NCBI GenBank assembly: GCA_021827545.1
Contig: JAKAVH010000208.1
Span: 1-7,883, forward strand
DNA length: 7,883 nt
DNA from: Thermoplasmata archaeon
GTDB lineage: Archaea > Thermoplasmatota > Thermoplasmata > UBA184
Reading direction: 5' to 3'
The notes beneath the pieces are model-generated. The model ran no database searches. It was not told the DNA's origin and saw only the letters and a program-made list of their open reading frames with translations. This document shows, piece by piece, positions 1 through 5,655 of this stretch. The position numbers and the translations under genes were made by a program. Position 1 is the first letter of the stretch; each line of letters starts with the position of its first letter.

Positions 1-285
1 CCGATCCCGGAGCCCCGCCTCGGTCCGGGGCGCGAGGACCCCTCCGAGGATGCCGGGGTGGAGGGTCTTCACCCGCCCGTCAAACCACGAGCCGATCCCG
101 GTCAGCTCCTCCGCCGGTCGGACCGGCACCTGACCTTCGAGGAGGGCGGTCCGCGTCCCCCCGGTGGCCCATAGCTCGACGCCGAGCCCGCTCAGGACCC
201 GGGCGAAGCCGGCGAGGCCCGATTTGTCGTACGGCGAGAGGAGCGCCCGCTCGACCCGGCGCTTCGCCCCCTCGTCGGACCCCAA
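1..285 (-). CDS. purH: PurH N-terminal part (IMP cyclohydrolase domain), cut by the window edge
   Basis: The minus strand reads open from the left edge to about base 300 and gives 95 residues of the MGS-like IMP cyclohydrolase domain of PurH. This enzyme (AICAR formyltransferase/IMP cyclohydrolase) performs the last steps of purine synthesis in the cytoplasm. Visible landmarks are RALLSPYDKSGL at residues 13-24, the TGGT loop at 41-44 and DGRVKTLHP at 69-77, which is the most conserved stretch of the domain. The rest, including any formyltransferase domain, lies outside the window. No ATG or GTG fits the start. I chose TTG at 285 because GGGGGT lies seven bases upstream, a TATA-like box is at 316-324, and the leader before the first strand then has family-like length. 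TTG at 300 is the alternative. The gene diverges from the pilin-like gene. The family call is firm, the start is not. Confidence 0.9.
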   Translation of the reverse strand, partial: MGSDEGAKRRVERALLSPYDKSGLAGFARVLSGLGVELWATGGTRTALLEGQVPVRPAEELTGIGSWFDGRVKTLHPGILGGVLAPRTEAGLRDR

Positions 286-315
286 CGTCCGTACCCCCAA
301 CGGGGAGGGAGGGCG

Positions 316-324
316 AAAGATAAG
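316..324 (-). promoter_or_regulatory. Candidate TATA box for purH
   Basis: The minus strand reads CTTATCTTT in a very GC-rich gap. A start of transcription about 26 bases downstream would fall near 294-297, about 10 bases before the TTG at 285. This is inferred from archaeal promoter spacing only. Confidence 0.4.
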
Positions 325-407
325 TTGCTCGGACGCGCCCCGGTTCCCGAGGCGGACCTTCCGGGACGCGAGCGGCCCCGTCCGAAGGCCTCCTTCCCGG
401 CCACAGG

Positions 408-416
408 CATTAATAG
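408..416 (+). promoter_or_regulatory. Candidate TATA box for the pilin-like surface protein gene
   Basis: CATTAATAG is the only AT-rich run in the gap between the two divergent genes. It predicts a transcript start near 437-440. GAGG at 444-447 then lies a few bases before the ATG at 452 and could serve as a Shine-Dalgarno element with short spacing. Confidence 0.5.
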
Positions 417-451
417 ACCGACCCGGGCTAGTTACACTCCTCCGAGGCCCC

Positions 452-2209
452 ATGCACCGGATCCGCGTCGTTCTCCCGTCGGACCGGGCCGTGGCGCGGC
501 CGGTCCGGGTCGCCCGTCCCGCCCCCTCCCCGCCCGCGCACGCTCGGCCGGTCCGGTCCCGGGCCGCCCGCGCCCGCCCGGTGCGGCTCCGGCCGGCGAG
601 CGCCCGACACTGGCGGCGGCGCAGCCGTCGCGCCCAGGTCTCCGCGGTCGCGACGATCTTCGGGCTCATGCTGGTCGTGACGTTCATCGCGAACTACCTC
701 GCGACCACGCTCCCGAACCAGATGCAGGTCAACGAGCTCAACCACGAGGTCCAGGTCGAGAACCAGCTTGGTCACTTCCGGGCGCTCCTCCAGAGCGTCT
801 CGGGGGCGGGCACGCCGGGCGCGCCGGCCCTGCAGCCGATCGCGCTCGGTTCCGCCGGGGTGCCCCCGTTCGGCCCCCCGGAGGGTGGCTCGGTCTCCTC
901 GATCCCCGGCGAGCCGCCCGCCAAGGCCAGCTTCGGCATGGTGAGCACCCGCTACGCTCCGCCGACCGGCTGGCGCCAGAACGGGTCGGCTCCGGCGTGC
1001 TCGCTCTCCCCGCGTCCGCCGAACACGACCTCCATCACCTGCACCGGCTCGGCCGCGGGGAGCATCTGGTACAACTTCGCGGGCTCGACCAACTACACCT
1101 TCAGCGTCAAGGGCAACGGGAAGGTCTCCTTCGTGCTCAACTTCTCGACGAACAGCTCCACGATCGCGGTCTCCGCGGCCGGGGGCGCGTACAACCTGGT
1201 CCAGATCGTCGGGAGCCACGACACCGCCACCGTGTCGGGAACGGGAGGGGCCAACCTCAACGTGACCGTGGTCGGCCACTACGACAACGTGAGCATCGGG
1301 GACACCGGCGGAGGGACGGTGAACGTGCTGATCGTGGGCAACCACGACAACGTCGCGATCAGCAATCTCGGCCAGAGCCACACCTTCGTCGTGGGCTGGG
1401 GCTCGTACGACCTCGTCTCGCCCGCCCCCAAGGCCCAGGGCGGGCCGTACACCGTCTACTTCAACGGGTTCGATGCGCAGAACCCGTCGAGCCCGATCTG
1501 CCCGTACGGGACGGCGGCGCTGACCGACAACGTCACCGGCCCGGCCCCTTCGGGCTCGAAGGTCACGTACAACAACACCGTGCTCAACAACACGGCGAGC
1601 CCCTTGCCGAATTTCCCCTACGCAGGGTGGACCACCATCTACAACACCCCCCGGGTCGGCGCGTGCATCTTCTTCCCCCAGTTCAGCGCGGGAGGAGCGA
1701 CGGTGTTCGCCGCCGGCCTTCTGGTGCAGCTACGGAACGCCTACTCGCCGGCGGCGCAAGTGGCGTTCGATGAGGGGGCAGTGGTCTACGTGCAGCCGGG
1801 CGGGTACCCGATCTTCGTCCAGGCGCCGCCGATCGGTTTCTCGCACGGCTCCGCCACGGTCTGGGTGCCGGCGTTCCTCCAGCAGGTCGGCGCGGAGAGC
1901 GGTGCCGGGACCGCCGCGGTCTCGCTCCACCTCGTCTCCGTGGTGAGCTTGTCCCTGCCGTCGAACGGCTGGGTCCTGAACCCCGGCCGTCCGCTCACGC
2001 TCGTCTACACGACCCCGTTCGCTTCGGCGTGGTACACCTACTTCGCCTCGAACCCCGCGTTCGCCGGCGACGTGTCGTGCACCCCCACGGGCTCGGCCGC
2101 CTGTCAGGGCCCGTACGAGTCCGGCGGGCCCCTCGGCACGGTCACGCTCGTACTACCCGCGACCTCGCTCACGATCCAGTTCGCGCTCTTCTCGATCGGT
2201 CTCAGCTGA
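452..2209 (+). CDS. Pilin-like membrane-anchored surface protein with a beta-repeat region
   Basis: This 585-residue protein begins with an Arg/Pro-rich segment (1-61) followed by one hydrophobic helix at about 63-85. The junction R60-A61/Q62-V63-S64 fits the archaeal prepilin peptidase (PibD/EppA) consensus and the QxS start of archaeal pilins. The rest should be extracellular. It holds many N-glycosylation sequons (such as NTTS, NYTF, NFST, NVTV, NVSI, NNTV), paired cysteines, and a repeat at about 250-320 built on (V/I)VG-x-(H/Y)-D-N-V, with glycines at 254, 275, 296 and 315. The 21-residue period suggests a beta-solenoid. The family of the remainder is not recognised. The start at 452 is backed by a TATA box and GAGG, but the 60-residue leader is long for a prepilin. 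GTG at 581 would leave 18 residues before the cleavage site. The reading frame stays open back to 164, but that part overlaps purH and is unlikely to be translated. Exported pilus-like or cell-surface role is inference. Confidence 0.8.
   Translation: MHRIRVVLPSDRAVARPVRVARPAPSPPAHARPVRSRAARARPVRLRPASARHWRRRSRRAQVSAVATIFGLMLVVTFIANYLATTLPNQMQVNELNHEVQVENQLGHFRALLQSVSGAGTPGAPALQPIALGSAGVPPFGPPEGGSVSSIPGEPPAKASFGMVSTRYAPPTGWRQNGSAPACSLSPRPPNTTSITCTGSAAGSIWYNFAGSTNYTFSVKGNGKVSFVLNFSTNSSTIAVSAAGGAYNLVQIVGSHDTATVSGTGGANLNVTVVGHYDNVSIGDTGGGTVNVLIVGNHDNVAISNLGQSHTFVVGWGSYDLVSPAPKAQGGPYTVYFNGFDAQNPSSPICPYGTAALTDNVTGPAPSGSKVTYNNTVLNNTASPLPNFPYAGWTTIYNTPRVGACIFFPQFSAGGATVFAAGLLVQLRNAYSPAAQVAFDEGAVVYVQPGGYPIFVQAPPIGFSHGSATVWVPAFLQQVGAESGAGTAAVSLHLVSVVSLSLPSNGWVLNPGRPLTLVYTTPFASAWYTYFASNPAFAGDVSCTPTGSAACQGPYESGGPLGTVTLVLPATSLTIQFALFSIGLS
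1196..1411 (+). repeat. In-gene tandem repeat of about 63 bases (21 residues)
   Basis: Three clear units and one weaker unit encode VQIVGSHD, NVTVVGHYDN, NVLIVGNHDN and TFVVGWGSYD. The first three are spaced exactly 21 codons apart and the last 19. The protein repeat is clearer than the DNA repeat, which suggests an old duplication kept for structure, probably one coil of a parallel beta-helix per unit. Confidence 0.7.
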
Positions 2210-2617
2210 TCCGGCCCCCGCTCCTCCGCGACCGACGATCGGTCGGCGCGGCCGTCGTCGGGGGCGCACGGGTCGCTCTCCCCGGAGCCAGGCCTTCGCG
2301 CCGACGAGCGTCCCCCAGGTGCCGTGGGTCGACAGGCGCGCGCCGGGGGCGCGCGGCACCGGGCCGTTCCACGCGGCCCGGACCGCGAGCGAGCGAAACT
2401 GGTCGACCGCGACGATCGCCCGGTGGTGTTCGCTCCGCACGACACGCAGGGGGCCCCGGGCGGGCCCGGTGTCCCCGAGCGCGGAGCGCAGGGTCTCTTC
2501 CCACCACCGGGGCGAGAGGCCGGCGGGAAGGTGTTCCCCCGCCACCTCGAGGCCGAGGTAGCGGGGTCGCAGGACGCGCGGCCTACCGGACGAGGTCGAT
2601 GACTTCCTCGGACTCAC
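2153..2617 (-). CDS. rnp2: RNase P protein component 2 (Rnp2/Pop5, Rpp14-Pop5 family)
   Basis: Rnp2 is a protein subunit of archaeal RNase P, which trims the 5' leader of tRNA precursors together with the catalytic RNA and other protein subunits. The 154-residue product shows the family plan: RPRYLGLEV near residues 17-25, an amphipathic helix with RWWEETLRSALG, the strand RAIVAVDQF followed by AVRAAWNG, and a late THGTWGTLVGAKAWLR that matches the conserved C-terminal GT-x-x-G-A region. GTG at 2617 is the best start, with GGAGG 11 bases upstream, and it puts 35 bases of overlap with the ftsZ 3' end. A GTG at 2659 is possible but adds an unconserved stretch. The last 40 or so residues are Arg/Gly-rich, unlike the family, and overlap the convergent surface-protein gene by 57 bases. 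It is probably co-transcribed with ftsZ. Confidence 0.75.
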   Translation of the reverse strand: MSPRKSSTSSGRPRVLRPRYLGLEVAGEHLPAGLSPRWWEETLRSALGDTGPARGPLRVVRSEHHRAIVAVDQFRSLAVRAAWNGPVPRAPGARLSTHGTWGTLVGAKAWLRGERPVRPRRRPRRPIVGRGGAGAGSAETDREERELDRERGRG

Positions 2618-3716
2618 CGGCGGCGTAGCCTCCCTTCTGGCCGAGGAGGCTCTGCGCACGGACGCCCGTGATGATCAGGAGCACCTTGATGGTGTTCTCG
2701 AGCTCCGGGGAGTTCTCGACCGAGCAGCCCCAGATGATCCGGGCCCGCTTCGAGATCTTGCCGCCGACCAGCGCGGCGGCCTTCTCGGCCTCGCTGACCG
2801 TCATCGTCGGGCCGCCGATCACGCGGACGAGCGCGCCCGTCGCGTCCTTGAGCTCGACCGAGCCGAGCAGCGGGCTCGTGAGGGCCTCGGTGACCGCCTC
2901 GGTGACGCGGTCGGTCGCGCTCTCGCTCTCGCCGAGCCCGATCAGCGCGACACCGCCGTCCTTCATGACGGTCAGGATGTCGGCGTAGTCGAGGTTGACG
3001 AGGCCCGGGCGCGTGACGATCTCGGTGATCCCCTTGATCGCGGTCATGAGGACCGCGTCGGCGAGCTTGAACGCAGAATCGAGCGGCATCCGGGGGACCA
3101 GCTCGAGGAGCTTGTCGTTCTGGATGACGATCGTGGTGTCGCAGACGCGGCGCAGGCGCTCGAGCCCGTCCCGAGCCTGCTCCATGCGCGCAGCCCCCTC
3201 GCCCGCGAACGGAAGCGTGACGACCCCCATCGTGAGCGCTCCCGCCTCCTTCGCGAGACGTGCGACGAGGTGGGCGGACCCGGTACCGGTCCCTCCGCCC
3301 ATTCCGGCGGTGATGAACACGATGTGGGCGCCGTTCAGGAACGCGCGAAGCTCCTCCTCGTTCTCCCGGGCCGCCTCCTCGCCGATCTCGGGGCGGGCGC
3401 CGGCGCCGAGGCCCTTCGTGGCCCGGCGGCCGATGAGGATCTTGCGCGGAGCGTGGATGGTCAAAAGGTGTTTGGCGTCCGTGTTGATGGCGCACATCTC
3501 GGCGCCCTGGATGCCTTCCTCGACGCATCGGTTGATGGTGTTCGAGCCGCCGCCGCCGCATCCGACGATGCGGATGTTGACCTTCAGCGTCTCCGCCAGC
3601 TTCGCGAGCTCCGCGTCGTCGGGGTTAGCGTACATCGGCCCGGTCGTCTTCGGCTCCTCGACCAGGGCCTGGTTCTCCTGGTGCTTTGCGATCGCTTCCT
3701 GGATGATGGATTTCAT
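2583..3716 (-). CDS. ftsZ: Cell division protein FtsZ (archaeal type)
   Basis: FtsZ is the tubulin-like GTPase that polymerises at mid-cell into the division ring. The 377-residue protein has the complete GTPase core. The T1 loop GCGGGGSNT is at 52-60, the tubulin signature GGGTGTG at 140-146, and the T7 synergy loop NLDYAD at 241-246 with N241, D243 and D246 in place, so it should hydrolyse GTP on assembly. The 45-residue N-terminal extension (helix then linker) and the GCGGGGSNTINR wording resemble the Thermoplasma FtsZ as I remember it. The C-terminus ends soon after the core with a short acidic tail. The start ATG at 3716 follows a leader of about 45 bases from a TATA-like box at 3783-3790. 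rnp2 follows with a 35-base overlap, indicating translational coupling. Paralogue assignment (FtsZ1 or FtsZ2) would need a tree. Confidence 0.97.
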   Translation of the reverse strand: MKSIIQEAIAKHQENQALVEEPKTTGPMYANPDDAELAKLAETLKVNIRIVGCGGGGSNTINRCVEEGIQGAEMCAINTDAKHLLTIHAPRKILIGRRATKGLGAGARPEIGEEAARENEEELRAFLNGAHIVFITAGMGGGTGTGSAHLVARLAKEAGALTMGVVTLPFAGEGAARMEQARDGLERLRRVCDTTIVIQNDKLLELVPRMPLDSAFKLADAVLMTAIKGITEIVTRPGLVNLDYADILTVMKDGGVALIGLGESESATDRVTEAVTEALTSPLLGSVELKDATGALVRVIGGPTMTVSEAEKAAALVGGKISKRARIIWGCSVENSPELENTIKVLLIITGVRAQSLLGQKGGYAAGESEEVIDLVR

Positions 3717-3718
3717 CG

Positions 3719-3785
3719 GTGCTACCCCGTTCCGTTTGTCAGACGAGCGTCATACGCTCTGAGGTAGCACTCCCAAGATTGCTAC
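3719..3785 (-). promoter_or_regulatory. ftsZ control region with repeated GTGCTACC half-sites and a leader hairpin
   Basis: GTGCTACC at 3719-3726 is exactly complementary to GGTAGCAC at 3763-3770, and a third copy of the core, TGCTAC, is at 3780-3785, touching the TATA box. Between them GAGCGT (3745-3750) and ACGCTC (3754-3759) form a 6-bp stem with a 3-base loop. The outermost pair brackets the predicted transcript start (near 3762), so DNA operator sites are as likely as an RNA structure. No ribosome binding site stands out beyond GGGG before the ATG. Confidence 0.45.
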
Positions 3786-3790
3786 ATAAA
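3783..3790 (-). promoter_or_regulatory. Candidate TATA box for ftsZ
   Basis: The minus strand reads TTTATGTA here, about 70 bases before the ftsZ ATG, giving a predicted transcript start near 3762. It lies only about 30 bases beyond the transposase stop codon, so the insertion sequence ends very close to the promoter. Confidence 0.55.
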
Positions 3791-3820
3791 CGTTTGCGTC
3801 TAACGGAAGTTGTGTCGTAA

Positions 3821-5182
3821 TCACTGACGGGGGCTCGATAAAGTTACAGCCGGCTCGAGCTGGGGTCGATTTAGTAACAGGAGGTTTGTCGGAGTGTCTT
3901 GGCGGTGGCTCACCGTGAGCCCTGTCTCCGCTGGTGGCTTCAAGAAGTCAGGCAGGATTCCCACTTCGAACATCTGCCGCACGAGGATCGTTATGTTGTG
4001 TGCGATAGCCGTGCACAGGACTTCGTTAACCTGAGACAAGAACTTCTTCGATGCAAGGGTCTCCCCGAACTTCTGCTTGAATGATCCAAAGGTCGACTCC
4101 ACCTGGGCACGTTGCCCATAATGCTGGTCGAACTCCTCTCGGTGGTATTGGAAGTAGAGGAACATCTTGTGGTACATCGGACTGCCTTTCGACTGGCCTG
4201 TCTGGTTGCTCTTGAAGGGAATGAAGGGTAGGATCTCGAGATTGGCTGCCGCGTTGAAGTTCTCCCGGCCCTGGTATCCTTTGTCGGCGTAGACCTCCTT
4301 GAAGTGGAATCCATTCGCCGTTGCTCGCTCCAAGAGCACCGGGAACTGAGGGGAGTCGTTCGCGGCCCCAGCAGTGACCTCGAGAACCGGAATGACATGA
4401 GTCTTCACCCCGACGAGGGCATGGAGCTTCAGCCAAACGTTCTCTCTCGTTGGGTCGTACTTCTCCTTCCGGTAGTAGTTGAAGCGGGTAGTGCGAAGGC
4501 CGGTGGAATCAACCGCGCACTGGTCTTCCAGCCCGATCAAGGGGATTGCCGATCGGGCGAGCATGTCATGCAATCCCTGTGTGACGTCCTCTCTACAGGC
4601 GAAACGAGAGGGGACGGTCCAGTAGGGGGCTTGGGAAAGCAATCCGTTTCGCGCAGCCTCAGTTCGGAATCCGTGGGACCTTCGGAGTGAGAATCCCAAG
4701 TAAGCCTTCTGAACCGCGCAGAAGACCTGCTCGCACAGTGGGATCGGCTTGCGGCCCGCCAAGTGCGGGTCCTTGAAGGGCTCGGGGAAGCCGATAGAGA
4801 GGTCACGCAGAAGCGTGTTGAAGAGGCGGTATTCTTCCACCTGAGACTCGTTGTAGATGCTCCAGTCGCGTTTGGTCTGAACTGGAATCGGGATCTTGAA
4901 TTGACTTGCGGCGACTCCCTCGGCCCTTTCGTCGGTTGCCAGCCAGTGCCGAATCAGATAGATGTGCTTACAAGGCGCCCGTCGCTCGATGAAGTCCGGA
5001 CAATCGCAACTCTCCACGGGTCCGAACGGTGCAACTGTCCTGACACGGTAGAACCCATTTCCTGACTGAGACGCGACCACGTATTCGCCTGGGGTGGAAG
5101 TTTCAGCGATCCGCTTCCCTGCTTGGAGCATCTCCAGTGCCCGGACCTCCCGGGTTGGCATGGATGGTGGAAGCTCTTTCAT
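3821..5182 (-). CDS. DDE transposase with N-terminal SWIM zinc finger (IS5/IS1182-like)
   Basis: The 453-residue transposase would cut and paste its insertion sequence. A SWIM zinc finger (CxCx9CxH: C59, C61, C71, H73) sits in the N-terminal domain and probably binds DNA or protein partners. A helical region with GRKPIPLCEQ at 143-151 leads into an RNase H-like catalytic core. The likely catalytic acids are D225 (AVDSTG), D300 (YADKGYQG) and E362 (VESTFGSFKQ), so it looks intact. The YADKGY and E-x-x-F wording points to the IS5/IS1182 group, but I cannot fix the family. The reading frame continues upstream to 5692, but that would swallow the AbrB-like gene. The ATG at 5182 has a TATA-like box about 38 bases upstream and begins a sensible N-terminus. 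The start codon sits within an inverted repeat. Confidence 0.92.
   Translation of the reverse strand: MKELPPSMPTREVRALEMLQAGKRIAETSTPGEYVVASQSGNGFYRVRTVAPFGPVESCDCPDFIERRAPCKHIYLIRHWLATDERAEGVAASQFKIPIPVQTKRDWSIYNESQVEEYRLFNTLLRDLSIGFPEPFKDPHLAGRKPIPLCEQVFCAVQKAYLGFSLRRSHGFRTEAARNGLLSQAPYWTVPSRFACREDVTQGLHDMLARSAIPLIGLEDQCAVDSTGLRTTRFNYYRKEKYDPTRENVWLKLHALVGVKTHVIPVLEVTAGAANDSPQFPVLLERATANGFHFKEVYADKGYQGRENFNAAANLEILPFIPFKSNQTGQSKGSPMYHKMFLYFQYHREEFDQHYGQRAQVESTFGSFKQKFGETLASKKFLSQVNEVLCTAIAHNITILVRQMFEVGILPDFLKPPAETGLTVSHRQDTPTNLLLLNRPQLEPAVTLSSPRQ
3833..3880. repeat. Imperfect 17-bp direct repeat inside the transposase 3' end
   Basis: GCTCGATAAAGTTACAG (3833-3849) and GGTCGATTTAGTAACAG (3864-3880) match at 13 of 17 positions, separated by the palindrome-containing GGCTCGAGCTGG. 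Subterminal repeats of this kind can be transposase binding sites, but here they also code for the last residues of the protein. No matching copy was found at the other end. Confidence 0.3.
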
Positions 5183-5213
5183 GTGTTGTCCTATCTGTAT
5201 GCCTACAACATGA
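5179..5213 (-). promoter_or_regulatory. Inverted repeat covering the transposase start codon
   Basis: On the minus strand TCATGTTGT (5213-5205) pairs with ACAACACATGA (5189-5179) as nine base pairs with a 2-base bulge and a 15-base loop. The second arm contains the ATG at 5182-5180. The first arm lies between the TATA-like box and the predicted transcript start, so it would be transcribed only in read-through RNA. Confidence 0.45.
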
Positions 5214-5215
5214 GA

Positions 5216-5224
5216 GTATTTAAC
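5216..5224 (-). promoter_or_regulatory. Candidate TATA box for the transposase gene
   Basis: The minus strand reads GTTAAATAC, about 38 bases before the ATG at 5182, predicting a transcript start near 5194 and a leader of about 12 bases. It supports 5182 over any upstream start. Confidence 0.5.
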
Positions 5225-5262
5225 GTTTGAACCTACACGTCTGCCCATTCGTTGACCGACAG

Positions 5263-5272
5263 AAACATAAGG
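5263..5272 (+). promoter_or_regulatory. Candidate TATA box for the AbrB-like gene
   Basis: AAACATAAGG is centred about 33 bases before the GTG at 5301, which predicts a leader of less than 10 bases. The box is back to back with the transposase promoter, about 40 bases away. Confidence 0.45.
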
Positions 5273-5300
5273 CTTCGACGCATCGCCGCCTCCGGAACCC

Positions 5301-5495
5301 GTGGCGAAAGAGTACGAGTCCAAGCTCGTGAAAGCGATCGAGCGATCCGCCTCTCTGCGAACGACGGTGCCGCTGCCGATTGTCGCCGTCCTTGGGCTCG
5401 AGGAGGGGGACACGATGGCCTGGGCGTTCGAGCCCGGATCGATCGAGGTGACGGTTCGCAAGAAGCCCTCGTCGAAGTCGTCCAAGAGGAGCTGA
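5301..5495 (+). CDS. AbrB/SpoVT-like small DNA-binding protein
   Basis: The 64-residue product matches the swapped-hairpin AbrB fold: a first strand (KLVKAIERSASLRTTVP), the conserved turn region at about 17-30, then LGLEEGDTMAW at 31-41 and a last strand with IEVTVRKK. Archaeal AbrB-like proteins of this size act as dimeric transcription regulators or as antitoxins. No toxin gene follows: the next 160 bases hold no coding region I can support. The start is GTG at 5301, just downstream of a TATA-like box. The C-terminus is a short Lys/Ser tail typical of DNA-binding proteins. The gene diverges from the transposase, with the two promoters about 40 bases apart, so it may regulate that shared region or its own promoter. 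Whether it belongs to the insertion sequence is undecided. Confidence 0.75.
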   Translation: MAKEYESKLVKAIERSASLRTTVPLPIVAVLGLEEGDTMAWAFEPGSIEVTVRKKPSSKSSKRS

Positions 5496-5541
5496 ACGAC
5501 TCGCGCGCACGAGATACTCGACAAGCACATGGCAATGCGGC

Positions 5542-5592
5542 TGGGACCGCAGTCGCTGCAACTACGTCTCGGCTCGTTGCGGCAGAGTCCCA
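5542..5592. repeat. Bulged 10-bp inverted repeat between the AbrB-like and winged-helix genes
   Basis: TGGGACCGCA (5542-5551) pairs with TGCGG (5578-5582) and TCCCA (5588-5592), with five unpaired bases (CAGAG) between the two right-hand parts. It lies within the 160-base gap after the AbrB-like gene. It could be a transcript-end hairpin, a degenerate element end or chance. No T-run follows, and the folded form lacks the T-arm of a tRNA. Confidence 0.3.
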
Positions 5593-5614
5593 CAAACGTC
5601 GTAGAGTGTAGCTG

Positions 5615-5646
5615 GATATTTATAGTACTGATGTATTTGGAATATC
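5615..5646 (+). promoter_or_regulatory. Promoter of the winged-helix operon, with flanking inverted repeat
   Basis: The TATA-like TATTTATA (5617-5624) predicts a transcript start near 5647, about nine bases before the ATG at 5656. GATATT (5615-5620) and AATATC (5641-5646) form a 6-bp inverted repeat around the core promoter. In AT-rich sequence this has limited weight, but its position would suit autoregulation by the winged-helix product. Confidence 0.45.
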
Positions 5647-5655
5647 TGAAATAGT

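Larger units (their letters stand above)
3797..5221 (-). mobile_element. Insertion sequence carrying a SWIM-DDE transposase; limits approximate
   Basis: The element is called from its single transposase gene. Its ends are not certain: I found no convincing terminal inverted repeats. The limits given are those implied by one candidate 8-bp target duplication, AACGTTTG, at 3789-3796 and 5222-5229. That word is near-palindromic and may be chance. The GC content drops visibly relative to the ftsZ side, as expected for a recent arrival. The AbrB-like gene at 5301 may be host DNA or cargo. Confidence 0.5.

Noticed and set aside
164..451. Open extension of the surface-protein frame upstream of 452
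   Set aside because: It runs antisense through purH codons, is composed of low-complexity Arg/Pro/Ser residues, and lies upstream of the promoter.
325..1773. Long Arg/Pro-rich frame of 482 codons inside the surface-protein gene
   Set aside because: It is a shadow frame typical of GC-rich coding DNA, with no recognisable domain and a composition unlike real proteins.
2995..3762. Open frame of 255 codons antisense to ftsZ
   Set aside because: ftsZ is certain on the other strand, and this frame is its complement with no family resemblance.
3907..3921. Hairpin GGCTCAC-C-GTGAGCC near the transposase 3' end
   Set aside because: It lies within coding sequence and has no T-run. A terminator or recognition role cannot be supported.
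3789..5229. AACGTTTG at 3789-3796 and 5222-5229 as proof of a target-site duplication
   Set aside because: The word contains the palindrome AACGTT, no terminal inverted repeats adjoin it, and it overlaps the transposase TATA-like box. It is used only as a provisional limit.
5496..5655. A toxin partner for the AbrB-like protein downstream
   Set aside because: No open frame with a plausible start and domain exists in this 160-base gap.
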